Positions 1-5,802 of a stretch of 8,923 nt of DNA are shown in pieces. Within the stretch, counting starts at the first letter, position 1; each line of letters begins with the position of its first letter. Both the position numbers and the translations under genes were made by a program. The DNA lies in contig DBFJGL010000008.1 in the NCBI GenBank assembly GCA_048394785.1, forward strand, positions 1-8,923, in the 5' to 3' direction. The stretch is from DBFJGL01 sp048394785 (GTDB lineage: Bacteria > Bacillota > Clostridia > Christensenellales > CAG-917). The notes under the pieces were generated by a model. The model searched no databases, had not been told where the DNA came from, and was given only the letters and a program-made list of their open reading frames with translations.

Positions 1-20
1 GTATAAAATAGTTTTTGTGT

Positions 21-187
21 CCGCTTGTGCTTAACCGCCTGCGAGTGGGTATCACCGCCTTGCAAAATGTTCAAGGGCGGCTATTTATCTCCCGTAAGGC
101 ATAAACCGCCGTCGCCTACGGCGCAAACCCTTGACATTTTCCTGCGGCGGTGTTTTTCGGCAATTAAGGCGGTTAAGCACAAAAGCG
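21..187 (+). other. Structured region upstream of the serine recombinase (candidate leader RNA, recombination site or small MITE-like unit)
   Basis: Positions 25-40 and 167-182 form a perfect 16-bp inverted repeat (TTGTGCTTAACCGCCT and its complement). It extends by three more pairs (22-24 with 185-187) across a two-base AA bulge. Inside are further helices: 55-62 with 72-80 (one bulged base), 105-111 with 145-151, and 113-116 with 120-123. A competing helix, 108-112 with 118-122, would exclude the third. CCGCC occurs three times and GGCGG three times, so alternative pairings are possible. A TATAAA at 2-7 could be a -10 box starting a transcript near the outer stem, but any -35 is off the window. 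No U-tract follows the outer stem, so transcription would continue into the recombinase at 247. The structure is seen; the role is unknown. I do not recognise a named RNA family. Confidence 0.5.
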
Positions 188-230
188 AACGCCGAAAAAT
201 AAATAAAGCCGCAGTCCGCAAGGTTGCGCC

Positions 231-237
231 AAAGGAG
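231..237 (+). promoter_or_regulatory. Ribosome binding site that sets the recombinase start
   Basis: AAAGGAG lies nine bases before the ATG at 247. It supports that start over the much longer open frame, which can be extended back to a TTG at 25 through the folded leader. Confidence 0.8.
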
Positions 238-246
238 CAAACAGCA

Positions 247-2049
247 ATGAAAAACGCAGTCATATATGCGCGTTACAGTTCGCAGGGACAGAACGAGCAA
301 AGCATTGAGGGGCAAATCCGCATTTGCACCGAATTTGCCGAGAACAACAGTTACACCGTCGTTAAAATCTACACGGACAAAGCCCGTTCAGGAACGAACG
401 ACCACCGCCCCGACTTTCAAAAAATGATAGCCGACGCCGACAGCGGAGCATTTGAGCAAATCATTGTTTATAAGTTTGACCGTTTCGCCCGCAACCGCGT
501 TGACAGCATAATGTACAAGGCACAGTTGAAAAAGAAATACGGCATCAGAGTTGTTTCCGCAACCGAACCCGTCAGCGACGACGAGGGTGGCGAATTTTAC
601 GAGATGTTTTTGGAATGGAACGACGAAAAATATTCGCAACGCCTTTCAAAGCGCGTACACGACGGGCTGGACACAAGCGTTAAGAACGGCACGTATTGCG
701 GCGGAAAACTCATTTACGGGTACAAACTCATCGACACCGACAAGCGCGGCAACAAGGGCATTATACACAAAGTAGCCATAGACGAGGAGCAAGCCGAAGT
801 AGTCCGTTACATATTTGAGGAATACGCGAAAGGAACGCCGAAAAAGGAAATTGCCGACGAACTAAACAGGCGGCACGTACTTTACAGGGGCAAGCCGTTC
901 AAATTCCGCACTTTTGAAAATTGGTTAAGCAATCCCAAATATACGGGCGAGTGTATGCACGGCAAAAGAATAAGTACGAATACCTACCCGCCAATCATAG
1001 ACAAAGCCACCTTTGCGACGGTGCAAAAGCGGCTTGAAAAGAACAAGATATTAGCGGGCGCAAATTCGGCGGTTGAGCCGTACATTTTGACGGGCAAAAC
1101 CTTTTGCGGCTATTGCGGCGACAGTATGACGGCGGGAGGCGGTACGAGCCACACGGGAGCGAAACACTATTATTACGTTTGCCACAGCAAACGCAAAGGC
1201 GGTTGCCGCAAATCGAGTGAGAACAAAAACAATCTTGAATACACCGTAGCAAAAGCGGTTTACGACTTTTTGAGCAGACGGGAAAACGCCGAAATCGCCG
1301 CACAAGATACGATACGCCATTATGAGCAACGCACGGGCGAGGACAGTTTGCGGAGCATTGAGGCGCGAATACGGCACGCACAGGACGAGGCAGAACAACT
1401 GACGAACGCTTTCATTTTTGCGCGGAACGAACTACTGCGGGCGAATATAGAAAAGAAAATGACCGAACAGGAAATTCTGATTAAAGACTTATGTGCGAGC
1501 AAGGCGCAAATCGAGCTTGAACGGGGCAAGAAAATCACGAAAGAGAAAATCATTGATTTTATCGCTGAAATGTTAAAAGGCGACCCGTCGGACAAAGGCT
1601 ATCAAAAGAAACTCATTGACAATCTTGTTTACAAGGTATTTGTTTATGACGACAATATTATAACCTATCTGACTTTCGGCAACGACAAGGAAATAAAAGA
1701 AATAAGCCTTGCCGATACCGACAAGGCTATTGCAGATAAAGGGGTTCAACCTTTATCGTCTTTGGTGCCGGTGGCCGGACTCGAACCGGCACGGTATCGC
1801 TACCCACGGATTTTAAGTCCGTTACGTCTGCCATTTCGTCACACCGGCGGGTGTATTTATCTCACACAAACGAGCATAACTCAGTTATCGGCGTATATGT
1901 CGCATTTCAGGCACTTTGTTTTCCCGTCCGCCGCAAGTCGTAGTCGGGCGTTTTGCTTTTATCGCCGCAAAAGCTTGTCGCCGTTTAATTACGCTATGCG
2001 TTATAGCGGAAATATCGTTGTCGGGATAAATTTTAAGGCGGTACCGTAG
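247..2049 (+). CDS. Large serine recombinase (integrase of a mobile element), 3' end read through into tRNA-Leu
   Basis: This is a large serine recombinase that catalyses integration and excision of a mobile element. From the ATG at 247, the resolvase catalytic domain covers about residues 3-150, with R9 and S11 (ARYSS, S11 the likely nucleophile) and the D78/R79/R82 motif (YKFDRFAR). A recombinase domain follows at about 157-265. A zinc ribbon (C287, C290, C312, C320) and a coiled-coil-like stretch at about 370-430 come next, the usual order for this family. About 505 residues lie before the tRNA-Leu gene, a normal family length. The frame then continues for about 95 residues antisense through tRNA-Leu and its upstream spacer to TAG at 2047-2049. 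That tail is very probably not native protein; the family-like sequence ends near KGVQPLSS (about residue 498-505). The gene sits at the element end next to the tRNA, as integrases usually do. Catalytic residues look intact, so activity is plausible but unproven. Confidence 0.93.
   Translation: MKNAVIYARYSSQGQNEQSIEGQIRICTEFAENNSYTVVKIYTDKARSGTNDHRPDFQKMIADADSGAFEQIIVYKFDRFARNRVDSIMYKAQLKKKYGIRVVSATEPVSDDEGGEFYEMFLEWNDEKYSQRLSKRVHDGLDTSVKNGTYCGGKLIYGYKLIDTDKRGNKGIIHKVAIDEEQAEVVRYIFEEYAKGTPKKEIADELNRRHVLYRGKPFKFRTFENWLSNPKYTGECMHGKRISTNTYPPIIDKATFATVQKRLEKNKILAGANSAVEPYILTGKTFCGYCGDSMTAGGGTSHTGAKHYYYVCHSKRKGGCRKSSENKNNLEYTVAKAVYDFLSRRENAEIAAQDTIRHYEQRTGEDSLRSIEARIRHAQDEAEQLTNAFIFARNELLRANIEKKMTEQEILIKDLCASKAQIELERGKKITKEKIIDFIAEMLKGDPSDKGYQKKLIDNLVYKVFVYDDNIITYLTFGNDKEIKEISLADTDKAIADKGVQPLSSLVPVAGLEPARYRYPRILSPLRLPFRHTGGCIYLTQTSITQLSAYMSHFRHFVFPSAASRSRAFCFYRRKSLSPFNYAMRYSGNIVVGINFKAVP
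1735..1757. repeat. 8-bp inverted repeat at the recombinase/tRNA-Leu junction
   Basis: GATAAAGG (1735-1742) and CCTTTATC (1750-1757) are perfect inverted repeats separated by seven bases. The repeat covers the last family-like codons of the recombinase and ends five bases before the encoded CCA of tRNA-Leu. It could be part of an attachment site, or a weak hairpin after tRNA-Leu on the minus strand. No good U-tract follows on either strand, so a terminator role is doubtful. Confidence 0.5.
1763..1848 (-). tRNA. tRNA-Leu (anticodon UAA)
   Basis: On the minus strand the 7-bp acceptor stem GCCGGTG/CACCGGC is perfect, with discriminator A and an encoded CCA at 1763-1765. The T arm is GCCGG-TTCGAGT-CCGGC. 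The anticodon loop CTTAAAA (1811-1817) carries UAA, which reads UUA. The 86-base length and long variable arm (GGGTAGCGATACC region) fit a class II leucine tRNA. The gene is intact although the recombinase element abuts its 3' end, so whatever natural terminator followed it has probably been replaced. A weak candidate promoter (TGA-GATAAA, hexamer at 1856-1861) lies almost against the 5' end; transcription from the Gly-Cys operon upstream is the alternative. Confidence 0.97.
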
Positions 2050-2060
2050 TACCGCCTTTT

Positions 2061-2061
<1 letters not shown>
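2035..2061 (+). terminator. Strong hairpin with T-tract between tRNA-Cys and tRNA-Leu
   Basis: AAGGCGGTAC (2035-2044) pairs perfectly with GTACCGCCTT (2049-2058) around a CGTA loop, followed by TTT on the plus strand. As read rightwards it would stop recombinase transcripts, and the recombinase frame's stop codon TAG (2047-2049) lies in it. On the minus strand it begins right after the CCA of tRNA-Cys and is followed only by TTAAAATTT, so it may also work in that direction, less well. Confidence 0.65.
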
Positions 2062-2134
<73 letters not shown>

Positions 2135-2138
2135 GATT

Positions 2139-2213
2139 TGGAGCGGGAGACGGGATTCGGACCCGCGACTTTCACCTTGGCAAGGTGACACTCTACCACT
2201 GAGTCACTCCCGC
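2139..2213 (-). tRNA. tRNA-Gly (anticodon GCC)
   Basis: The minus strand has acceptor GCGGGAG/CTCCCGC, discriminator U and encoded CCA (2139-2141). The T arm is GCGGG-TCCGAAT-CCCGT, with one G-U pair, and the anticodon loop TTGCCAA carries GCC. It is the first gene of the minus-strand tRNA operon and starts about 20 bases after the -10 box. Confidence 0.97.
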
Positions 2214-2232
2214 AATACGGGATTGCCTTAAT

Positions 2233-2261
2233 AATATATCAAACAAACCCCGATTTTGCAA
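2233..2261 (-). promoter_or_regulatory. Sigma-A-type promoter of the tRNA-Gly/tRNA-Cys operon
   Basis: On the minus strand TTGCAA (2261-2256) and TATATT (2238-2233) are 17 bases apart, and TGA just before the -10 gives an extended -10. The expected start near 2226 is about 13 bases upstream of tRNA-Gly. This also means the tRNA genes need not depend on read-through from ispA. Confidence 0.7.
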
Positions 2262-2300
2262 CCACTTTTTATAAATTGAGCGCGCAAATCGAAAATTAAC

Positions 2301-2333
2301 GGCGAGCGAAATATCGCAAGCGGTTCCGCCGCC
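2301..2333 (-). terminator. Folded 3' end of the ispA operon, possible terminator
   Basis: On the minus strand GGCG (2333-2330, starting in the last base of the ispA stop codon) can pair with CGCC (2304-2301). Two small hairpins lie inside: GCGG-AA-CCGC and GCGA-TATT-TCGC. The sequence GTTAATTTTC follows. The U-tract is interrupted, so termination here is only a moderate inference. Confidence 0.35.
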
Positions 2334-3139
2334 TATTTTTTACGCGCGGCAAGCGCGTTTGCAAAAGCGATTAGCCTTTCGGAATTGTTGAGTTTTTCTG
2401 CCGCGGCGACAGCCTTTTTTGTGCAATCGTCGAGCATACGCCGCGCCTCATCCGCTCCGATAACGGATATTACCGAATTGTTTTCGCCCTCGTCGAGAAG
2501 GTCGTCCGCAAGCTGAAACGCAAGTCCTATCATAGAACCGAAATACGCCGCGTTTTCCACCTGTTCCGCACTGCCCTCCGCAGCCTTTGCGCCTGCGGCA
2601 AACGCCGCCGTAATAAGCGCGCCCGTCTTTTGAGCGTACATATCGAGGTATTCGTCGCGAGTGCGGCAACCGCTCAAATCTTTGACCTGACCGCGCACCA
2701 TATCCGCCGCCGCGCAAGCTATACCCCACGCTGCGTCGCGATATGCGGCTCCGTATTTATATACTCGCGCAATAAGCAGGCTCAGCGCTTCCGTGAGCAA
2801 CGCGTCTCCGACGAGAATGCCGTTTGCTTCGCCGTATTTTTTGTGAACAGTAAGCCGTCCTCTGCGGTAATCGTCGTTGTCCATAGCGGGCAAATCGTCG
2901 TGAACGAGCGAATAACTGTGCACGAGTTCGAGCGACGCCGCAAGCGAAAATACTTTGTCAAGCGGAACGTCGTCCGTAACCGCCGCCGCACCGAGATATA
3001 CGCATAGCGGACGCACGCGTTTGCCGCCCCCGAAACAGGCGTATTTCATAGCCTCGTCAAAAATTCCGTTACCCGTAAACAACGCGGCGAAATATTCGTC
3101 GAAACGCTCGATAAACTGCTTGTCCGAAAGTATAGCCAT
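2333..3139 (-). CDS. ispA: Polyprenyl synthetase family protein, farnesyl diphosphate synthase-like, with shortened loop
   Basis: This trans-prenyltransferase condenses isopentenyl diphosphate with allylic diphosphates in the cytoplasm to supply farnesyl or geranylgeranyl diphosphate. Visible motifs are GGGKRVRP (K40, R41, R43, substrate binding), the first aspartate-rich motif DDLPAMD (D81, D82, D87), RRGRLTVHKKYG (92-103), and the second aspartate motif DDLLD (D212, D213, D216). At 268 residues it is shorter than the usual 290-300. The difference lies mainly after DDLLD: the GKxxGKD...KxTYPSLLG region is reduced to EGENNSVISVIG (217-228), losing the lysines normally there. The ATG at 3139-3137 is one base after the xseB stop, so translation is probably coupled. 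It is the last gene of the operon, a normal place for ispA after xseB. Chain length of the product cannot be decided from sequence reading. Confidence 0.93.
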   Translation of the reverse strand: MAILSDKQFIERFDEYFAALFTGNGIFDEAMKYACFGGGKRVRPLCVYLGAAAVTDDVPLDKVFSLAASLELVHSYSLVHDDLPAMDNDDYRRGRLTVHKKYGEANGILVGDALLTEALSLLIARVYKYGAAYRDAAWGIACAAADMVRGQVKDLSGCRTRDEYLDMYAQKTGALITAAFAAGAKAAEGSAEQVENAAYFGSMIGLAFQLADDLLDEGENNSVISVIGADEARRMLDDCTKKAVAAAEKLNNSERLIAFANALAARKK

Positions 3140-3140
3140 A

Positions 3141-3362
3141 TCAGTCGTTGATGTTGAACTCTTCCGTCAGCTTATTGACGTCGTCGGTAAGGAGTTGAAT
3201 TTTTCCTTTCTCGGCTTTCAGCGCGTCAAGGCAGGTTTTGCTGAGCGCGACTCCCTTTTCAAACGCTTTGACCGCCTCCTCCAAAGGCATCTCGCTCTCC
3301 AACGATTTTACGACCGCCTCCAACTCTTTCAACGCTTCGTCGAACTGTTTTACGTCTTTCAT
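3141..3362 (-). CDS. xseB: Exodeoxyribonuclease VII small subunit
   Basis: This 73-residue acidic, helical protein is the small subunit of exonuclease VII, several copies of which bind the long XseA coiled-coil and allow processive degradation of single-stranded DNA. The family signature is visible: F(D)EALKELEAVVKSLES at about residues 7-22, then PLEEAVKAFEKGVALSKTC (25-43). Its ATG overlaps the xseA stop in an ATGA arrangement, and its TGA is one base before the ispA start, so all three genes are translationally linked. Length and order xseA-xseB-ispA are typical. Confidence 0.95.
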   Translation of the reverse strand: MKDVKQFDEALKELEAVVKSLESEMPLEEAVKAFEKGVALSKTCLDALKAEKGKIQLLTDDVNKLTEEFNIND

Positions 3363-4633
3363 ATATCCTCCTTGAACAGAGTAATATCCTTAACCTGCGC
3401 AACGAATTTTCCGTCGTGTCCGTAGGCTGTTATTTCGTCGCCTTTACTAAGGCTTGCCACGTCCGCCGCGCCCGACGGAGTTTCCACCTTAAAATAACCT
3501 CTTTTCAGCACTTTCAAAGGATTGAGATTATCGAGCGCGTTTATTGCTCCGTTGACTTTATATTCGGCGGCGACGACTTTCCTATCCGCCGCAACCCTGA
3601 GCGCGGAGACGTCGGATAAAGCCTTTGCCGCGCAAGAGTCGTATCTGCGCCCGATTGCGCCCTTCATACGTTCGGACAGCCTTATGACCTTTGAGCTTCT
3701 TGCCGCGAGGACTTCCGCCGCCGACTTGCCGAGCTGTGACGTAGCCAATTTCGCGCGCATCAGCTTTTTGTTGAGCTGAACGGATATAAGCGACTTAATC
3801 CTGTTAGACATCGCCATAACGTCATCTAAAAGTCCGTAATAATCGTACGCAACGAGTTCTGCCGCCGCCGTGGGAGTTGCGGCGCGCGCGTCGGCAACAA
3901 AATCGCAAAGACTGTAATCCGTTTCGTGTCCGACTGCGGACACGACGGGGGTATTCATATCGTATATGGTGCGCACGAGCTGTTCGTCGTAAAAAGGCGC
4001 CAAATCTTCCAGCGAACCGCCTCCGCGCGCGATAATTATAACATCATAGAAAAGTGCGTCAGCTCGCTTCAAGGCGGCGCAAATTTCTTTTGCCGCGCCC
4101 TCACCCTGCACTCTGACGTCTTTCACCGTAATGTTGATTACGGGGTTTTTTCTGCGAATCGTGGTGTTTATATCCCTTATCACCGCTCCCGTTTTAGAGG
4201 TTATCACCAGCACCTCTCCGCAGTATTTCGGTATCGGCTTTTTGTGTTCGGGAGCGAATAGCCCTTCGGCGTTCAGCTTGGCTTTTAATTTTTCGAACTC
4301 CAAAAACAGCAAACCCTGACCTGCCGGAGTTATTGACGTCGCAAGCAGCGAAAGACGTCCGCCCTTGGCGTAATAGTCGACGCGGCAGCGTAAAATCACG
4401 CTCTCGCCGTCCCTAGGCACGTAAGTGCGCGCGACGTTGAAACACACCGCCGACATTTGCGCGTTTTTGTCTTTTAAGGTAAAGTAGGCGTGTCCGCCCG
4501 TTACCTTGAAACCGGATACCTCGCCGAACACTTCCAATCCGCAAAAAAGCGGCGAGTCAAAACACGCTTTGACTGTCGCCGCAACTTCGCTTACGCTTAT
4601 AGTTTTTTCGGAAATAGAAGTTAAACCGCTCAT
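3359..4633 (-). CDS. xseA: Exodeoxyribonuclease VII large subunit
   Basis: This is the catalytic subunit of exonuclease VII, which degrades single-stranded DNA from both ends to short oligonucleotides. An N-terminal OB-fold (about residues 12-103, starting ISVSEV) precedes the catalytic domain. That domain shows TSKTGAVIRD (145-154), ARGGGSLEDL (202-211), VGHETDYSLCDFVADARAAT (234-253) and TPTAAAE, all in the family order. A long helical region (about 265-360) for XseB binding and a C-terminal domain (LKRGYFKV) follow. The 424 residues are near the lower end of the family range. The ATG at 4633 is the first possible start, because an in-frame TAA lies four codons upstream. Its ribosome binding site is weak, so the 39-base gap after nusB may limit expression. 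Its stop overlaps the xseB start. Confidence 0.96.
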   Translation of the reverse strand: MSGLTSISEKTISVSEVAATVKACFDSPLFCGLEVFGEVSGFKVTGGHAYFTLKDKNAQMSAVCFNVARTYVPRDGESVILRCRVDYYAKGGRLSLLATSITPAGQGLLFLEFEKLKAKLNAEGLFAPEHKKPIPKYCGEVLVITSKTGAVIRDINTTIRRKNPVINITVKDVRVQGEGAAKEICAALKRADALFYDVIIIARGGGSLEDLAPFYDEQLVRTIYDMNTPVVSAVGHETDYSLCDFVADARAATPTAAAELVAYDYYGLLDDVMAMSNRIKSLISVQLNKKLMRAKLATSQLGKSAAEVLAARSSKVIRLSERMKGAIGRRYDSCAAKALSDVSALRVAADRKVVAAEYKVNGAINALDNLNPLKVLKRGYFKVETPSGAADVASLSKGDEITAYGHDGKFVAQVKDITLFKEDI

Positions 4634-4672
4634 TTTATCTGATTAAACGCCGTATAAGCAAGTTGCGCGGAT

Positions 4673-5071
4673 TTATTCCGACATCTTTTTCGCGACTGAC
4701 GCGAGCACGCCGTTTACAAAACCACCAGATTTGTCCGTGCCGTATTTTTTGCTCAGCTCCACCGCTTCGTTTATGATTACCGCAACGGGTTCCTCTCCTC
4801 TTTCGAGTTCGTATACGGCAAGCATAAGCGTTACCAAATCGGGACGATATAAACGCTCTATGCGGTATTTGTTGATGTTCTGCGAGATAATTGCCTTTAA
4901 GTTTTCTTCCTCACGGGTTATGCCGGCGTAGGTATCCGATATAAAGGACCTGTCGTCGTCTGACAAGTCGTCGCCCACCAACATCAAATCAAGCGTATCT
5001 TCGTTGATACTGCCGTAAAACGTGTACTCGAACACGAGTTTGAAAACCTGTTCTCTTGCCGCTCTCCTCAT
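4673..5071 (-). CDS. nusB: Transcription antitermination factor NusB
   Basis: This small all-helical RNA-binding protein works with NusE (ribosomal protein S10) at boxA in rRNA leaders to keep RNA polymerase from terminating early. The protein begins MRRAAREQVFKLVFEY, the classic NusB N-terminus. It ends with EAVELSKKYGTDKSGGFVNG (about residues 103-122), the conserved family signature. The length of 132 residues is normal. It lies 13 bases after the Asp23-family gene and 39 bases before xseA, the usual Bacillota arrangement. Confidence 0.96.
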   Translation of the reverse strand: MRRAAREQVFKLVFEYTFYGSINEDTLDLMLVGDDLSDDDRSFISDTYAGITREEENLKAIISQNINKYRIERLYRPDLVTLMLAVYELERGEEPVAVIINEAVELSKKYGTDKSGGFVNGVLASVAKKMSE

Positions 5072-5084
5072 ATATTACCTGCCG

Positions 5085-5414
5085 TCAGTAAGGGAAATTG
5101 ACGCCTACTACCTGCACGTTGACGGAATGTACCCTGTATTTCGTGGCACCTTCCACTTCCTTTATAACGTGTTCCTGCACCTCGCTGACCGCAGAAGGTA
5201 TGGTGTAGCGCGCGTCTATGTTTACGAATAAATCTATCGTGACTTTGTCGTTGGGCAGAAAATATACCGATACGCCGCCGCCCCGTATTGATTTTTTGCC
5301 GCTTGTCGAACGCAAAACTTCTATGCCCGAAACCTCGGACGCCGCGTCGGACGCAAGCGACATTATTACGTCGGAAAATACCGCTAAATTTTTGGCATTG
5401 TTATCCTTTGACAT
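5085..5414 (-). CDS. Asp23/Gls24 family envelope stress response protein (YqhY-like)
   Basis: This is a 109-residue Asp23/Gls24 (DUF322) family protein. The family fold is visible as an N-terminal helix (VFSDVIMSLASDAASEVSGI, about 12-31), a Gly-rich turn (KKSIRGGGVSVYF, 40-52) and strands with DLFVNIDARYTIPS (61-74). A final helix and strand (VQEHVIKEVE, VHSVNVQVVGVNFPY) complete it. Members have been linked to cell-envelope stress and, for YqhY, to lipid metabolism in Bacillus. The place directly before nusB matches yqhY, so I favour that orthologue, but function here is inference. There is no signal peptide or membrane segment. It is the first gene of the operon and has a strong GGAGG site five bases before the ATG. 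Confidence 0.9.
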   Translation of the reverse strand: MSKDNNAKNLAVFSDVIMSLASDAASEVSGIEVLRSTSGKKSIRGGGVSVYFLPNDKVTIDLFVNIDARYTIPSAVSEVQEHVIKEVEGATKYRVHSVNVQVVGVNFPY

Positions 5415-5419
5415 CTTAG

Positions 5420-5424
5420 CCTCC
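5420..5424 (-). promoter_or_regulatory. Ribosome binding site of the Asp23-family gene
   Basis: GGAGG on the minus strand ends five bases before the ATG at 5414. It starts only six bases after the -10 box, so it would sit at the extreme 5' end of the mRNA. Confidence 0.75.
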
Positions 5425-5430
5425 GCCGTT

Positions 5431-5459
5431 ATTATATCACGGCGAATGTAATATTACAA
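5431..5459 (-). promoter_or_regulatory. Promoter of the Asp23-nusB-xseA-xseB-ispA operon
   Basis: On the minus strand TTGTAA (5459-5454) and a perfect TATAAT (5436-5431) are separated by 17 bases, with TGA before the -10 making an extended -10. The predicted start (about 5423-5426) gives a leader of roughly ten bases. No operator is obvious. Confidence 0.75.
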
Positions 5460-5530
5460 TGATTTTGAATATTGTGCAAGCAATGCTCCGAGTATACCGC
5501 CTGTTTTTTTGAAAAAGCCGTCGATTTTAG

Positions 5531-5559
5531 TTGCGCGGCATTGAATTTTATGATAATAT
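5531..5559 (+). promoter_or_regulatory. Promoter of tRNA-Glu
   Basis: TTGCGC (5531-5536) and TAATAT (5554-5559) are 17 bases apart, with TGA immediately before the -10. The expected start near 5566 is about 13 bases before the tRNA. The matches are weaker than for the other two promoters; an overlapping GATAAT at 5552-5557 is an alternative -10. Confidence 0.5.
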
Positions 5560-5578
5560 AGCGACACAAAAGGTATTC

Positions 5579-5653
5579 GCCCTCATGGTCAAGCGGTTAA
5601 GACGTCGCCCTCTCACGGCGGAATCTAGGGTTCGATTCCCTATGGGGGTACCA
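5579..5653 (+). tRNA. tRNA-Glu (anticodon CUC)
   Basis: Acceptor GCCCTCA pairs with TGGGGGT (two G-U pairs, including G1-U72), followed by discriminator A and an encoded CCA (5651-5653). The T arm is TAGGG-TTCGATT-CCCTA and the anticodon loop CTCTCAC carries CUC, which reads GAG. The 75-base length is normal. It is transcribed away from the housekeeping operon and towards the restriction-modification genes, which are AT-richer. Confidence 0.96.
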
Positions 5654-5662
5654 AATGATAAT

Positions 5663-5708
5663 AATCCGAACCTTGTAGTGCCAATAGGCGACGGGTTCGG
5701 ATTTGTGT
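5663..5708 (+). terminator. Hairpin downstream of tRNA-Glu, likely terminator
   Basis: AATCCGAACC (5663-5672) pairs perfectly with GGTTCGGATT (5694-5703), and a small inner hairpin (GCC-AATA-GGC, 5680-5689) fills the loop. TTTGTGTT follows. The stem is strong and the place is right for ending the tRNA transcript, although the T-tract is imperfect. Confidence 0.6.
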
Positions 5709-5756
5709 TATATATGAAACACGCTTATGGTTTACTTTTTATATTTGATTAAGGAT

Positions 5757-5785
5757 AGAGCCGTGGTTTTTAGTACCACGGCTCT
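5757..5785. terminator. 11-bp hairpin between tRNA-Glu and res, possible terminator of the mod-res operon
   Basis: AGAGCCGTGGT (5757-5767) and ACCACGGCTCT (5775-5785) form a perfect 11-bp stem with a seven-base loop, 17 bases after the res stop. It sits between two converging transcripts. Neither side has a good U-tract, so it may work as a bidirectional barrier or 3'-end stabiliser. Confidence 0.5.
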
Positions 5786-5802
5786 TAAAGAAATATTTGA
5801 TT

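Noticed and set aside
131..136. Perfect TTGACA as a -35 for the recombinase
   Set aside because: No -10-like hexamer lies 15-19 bases downstream; the spacer is G+C rich and then TTTTTCGG.
25..246. Extension of the recombinase upstream to a TTG start at 25
   Set aside because: The open frame allows it, but the translated 74 residues look unlike recombinase, overlap the folded region, and the ATG at 247 has a good AAAGGAG and begins exactly at the family N-terminus.
388..1595. Several minus-strand open frames within the recombinase gene
   Set aside because: They are antisense shadows of a clear coding gene and show no family features or ribosome sites.
164..2042. 10-base direct repeat TTAAGGCGGT (164-173 and 2033-2042) as element ends
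   Set aside because: Both copies are arms of GGCGG hairpins, a common motif here, and the right copy lies beyond the intact tRNA-Leu and within a terminator-like stem.
5531..5752. Plus-strand open frame of 73 codons across tRNA-Glu
   Set aside because: It is the tRNA gene and its terminator read in frame; the predicted protein is not family-like.
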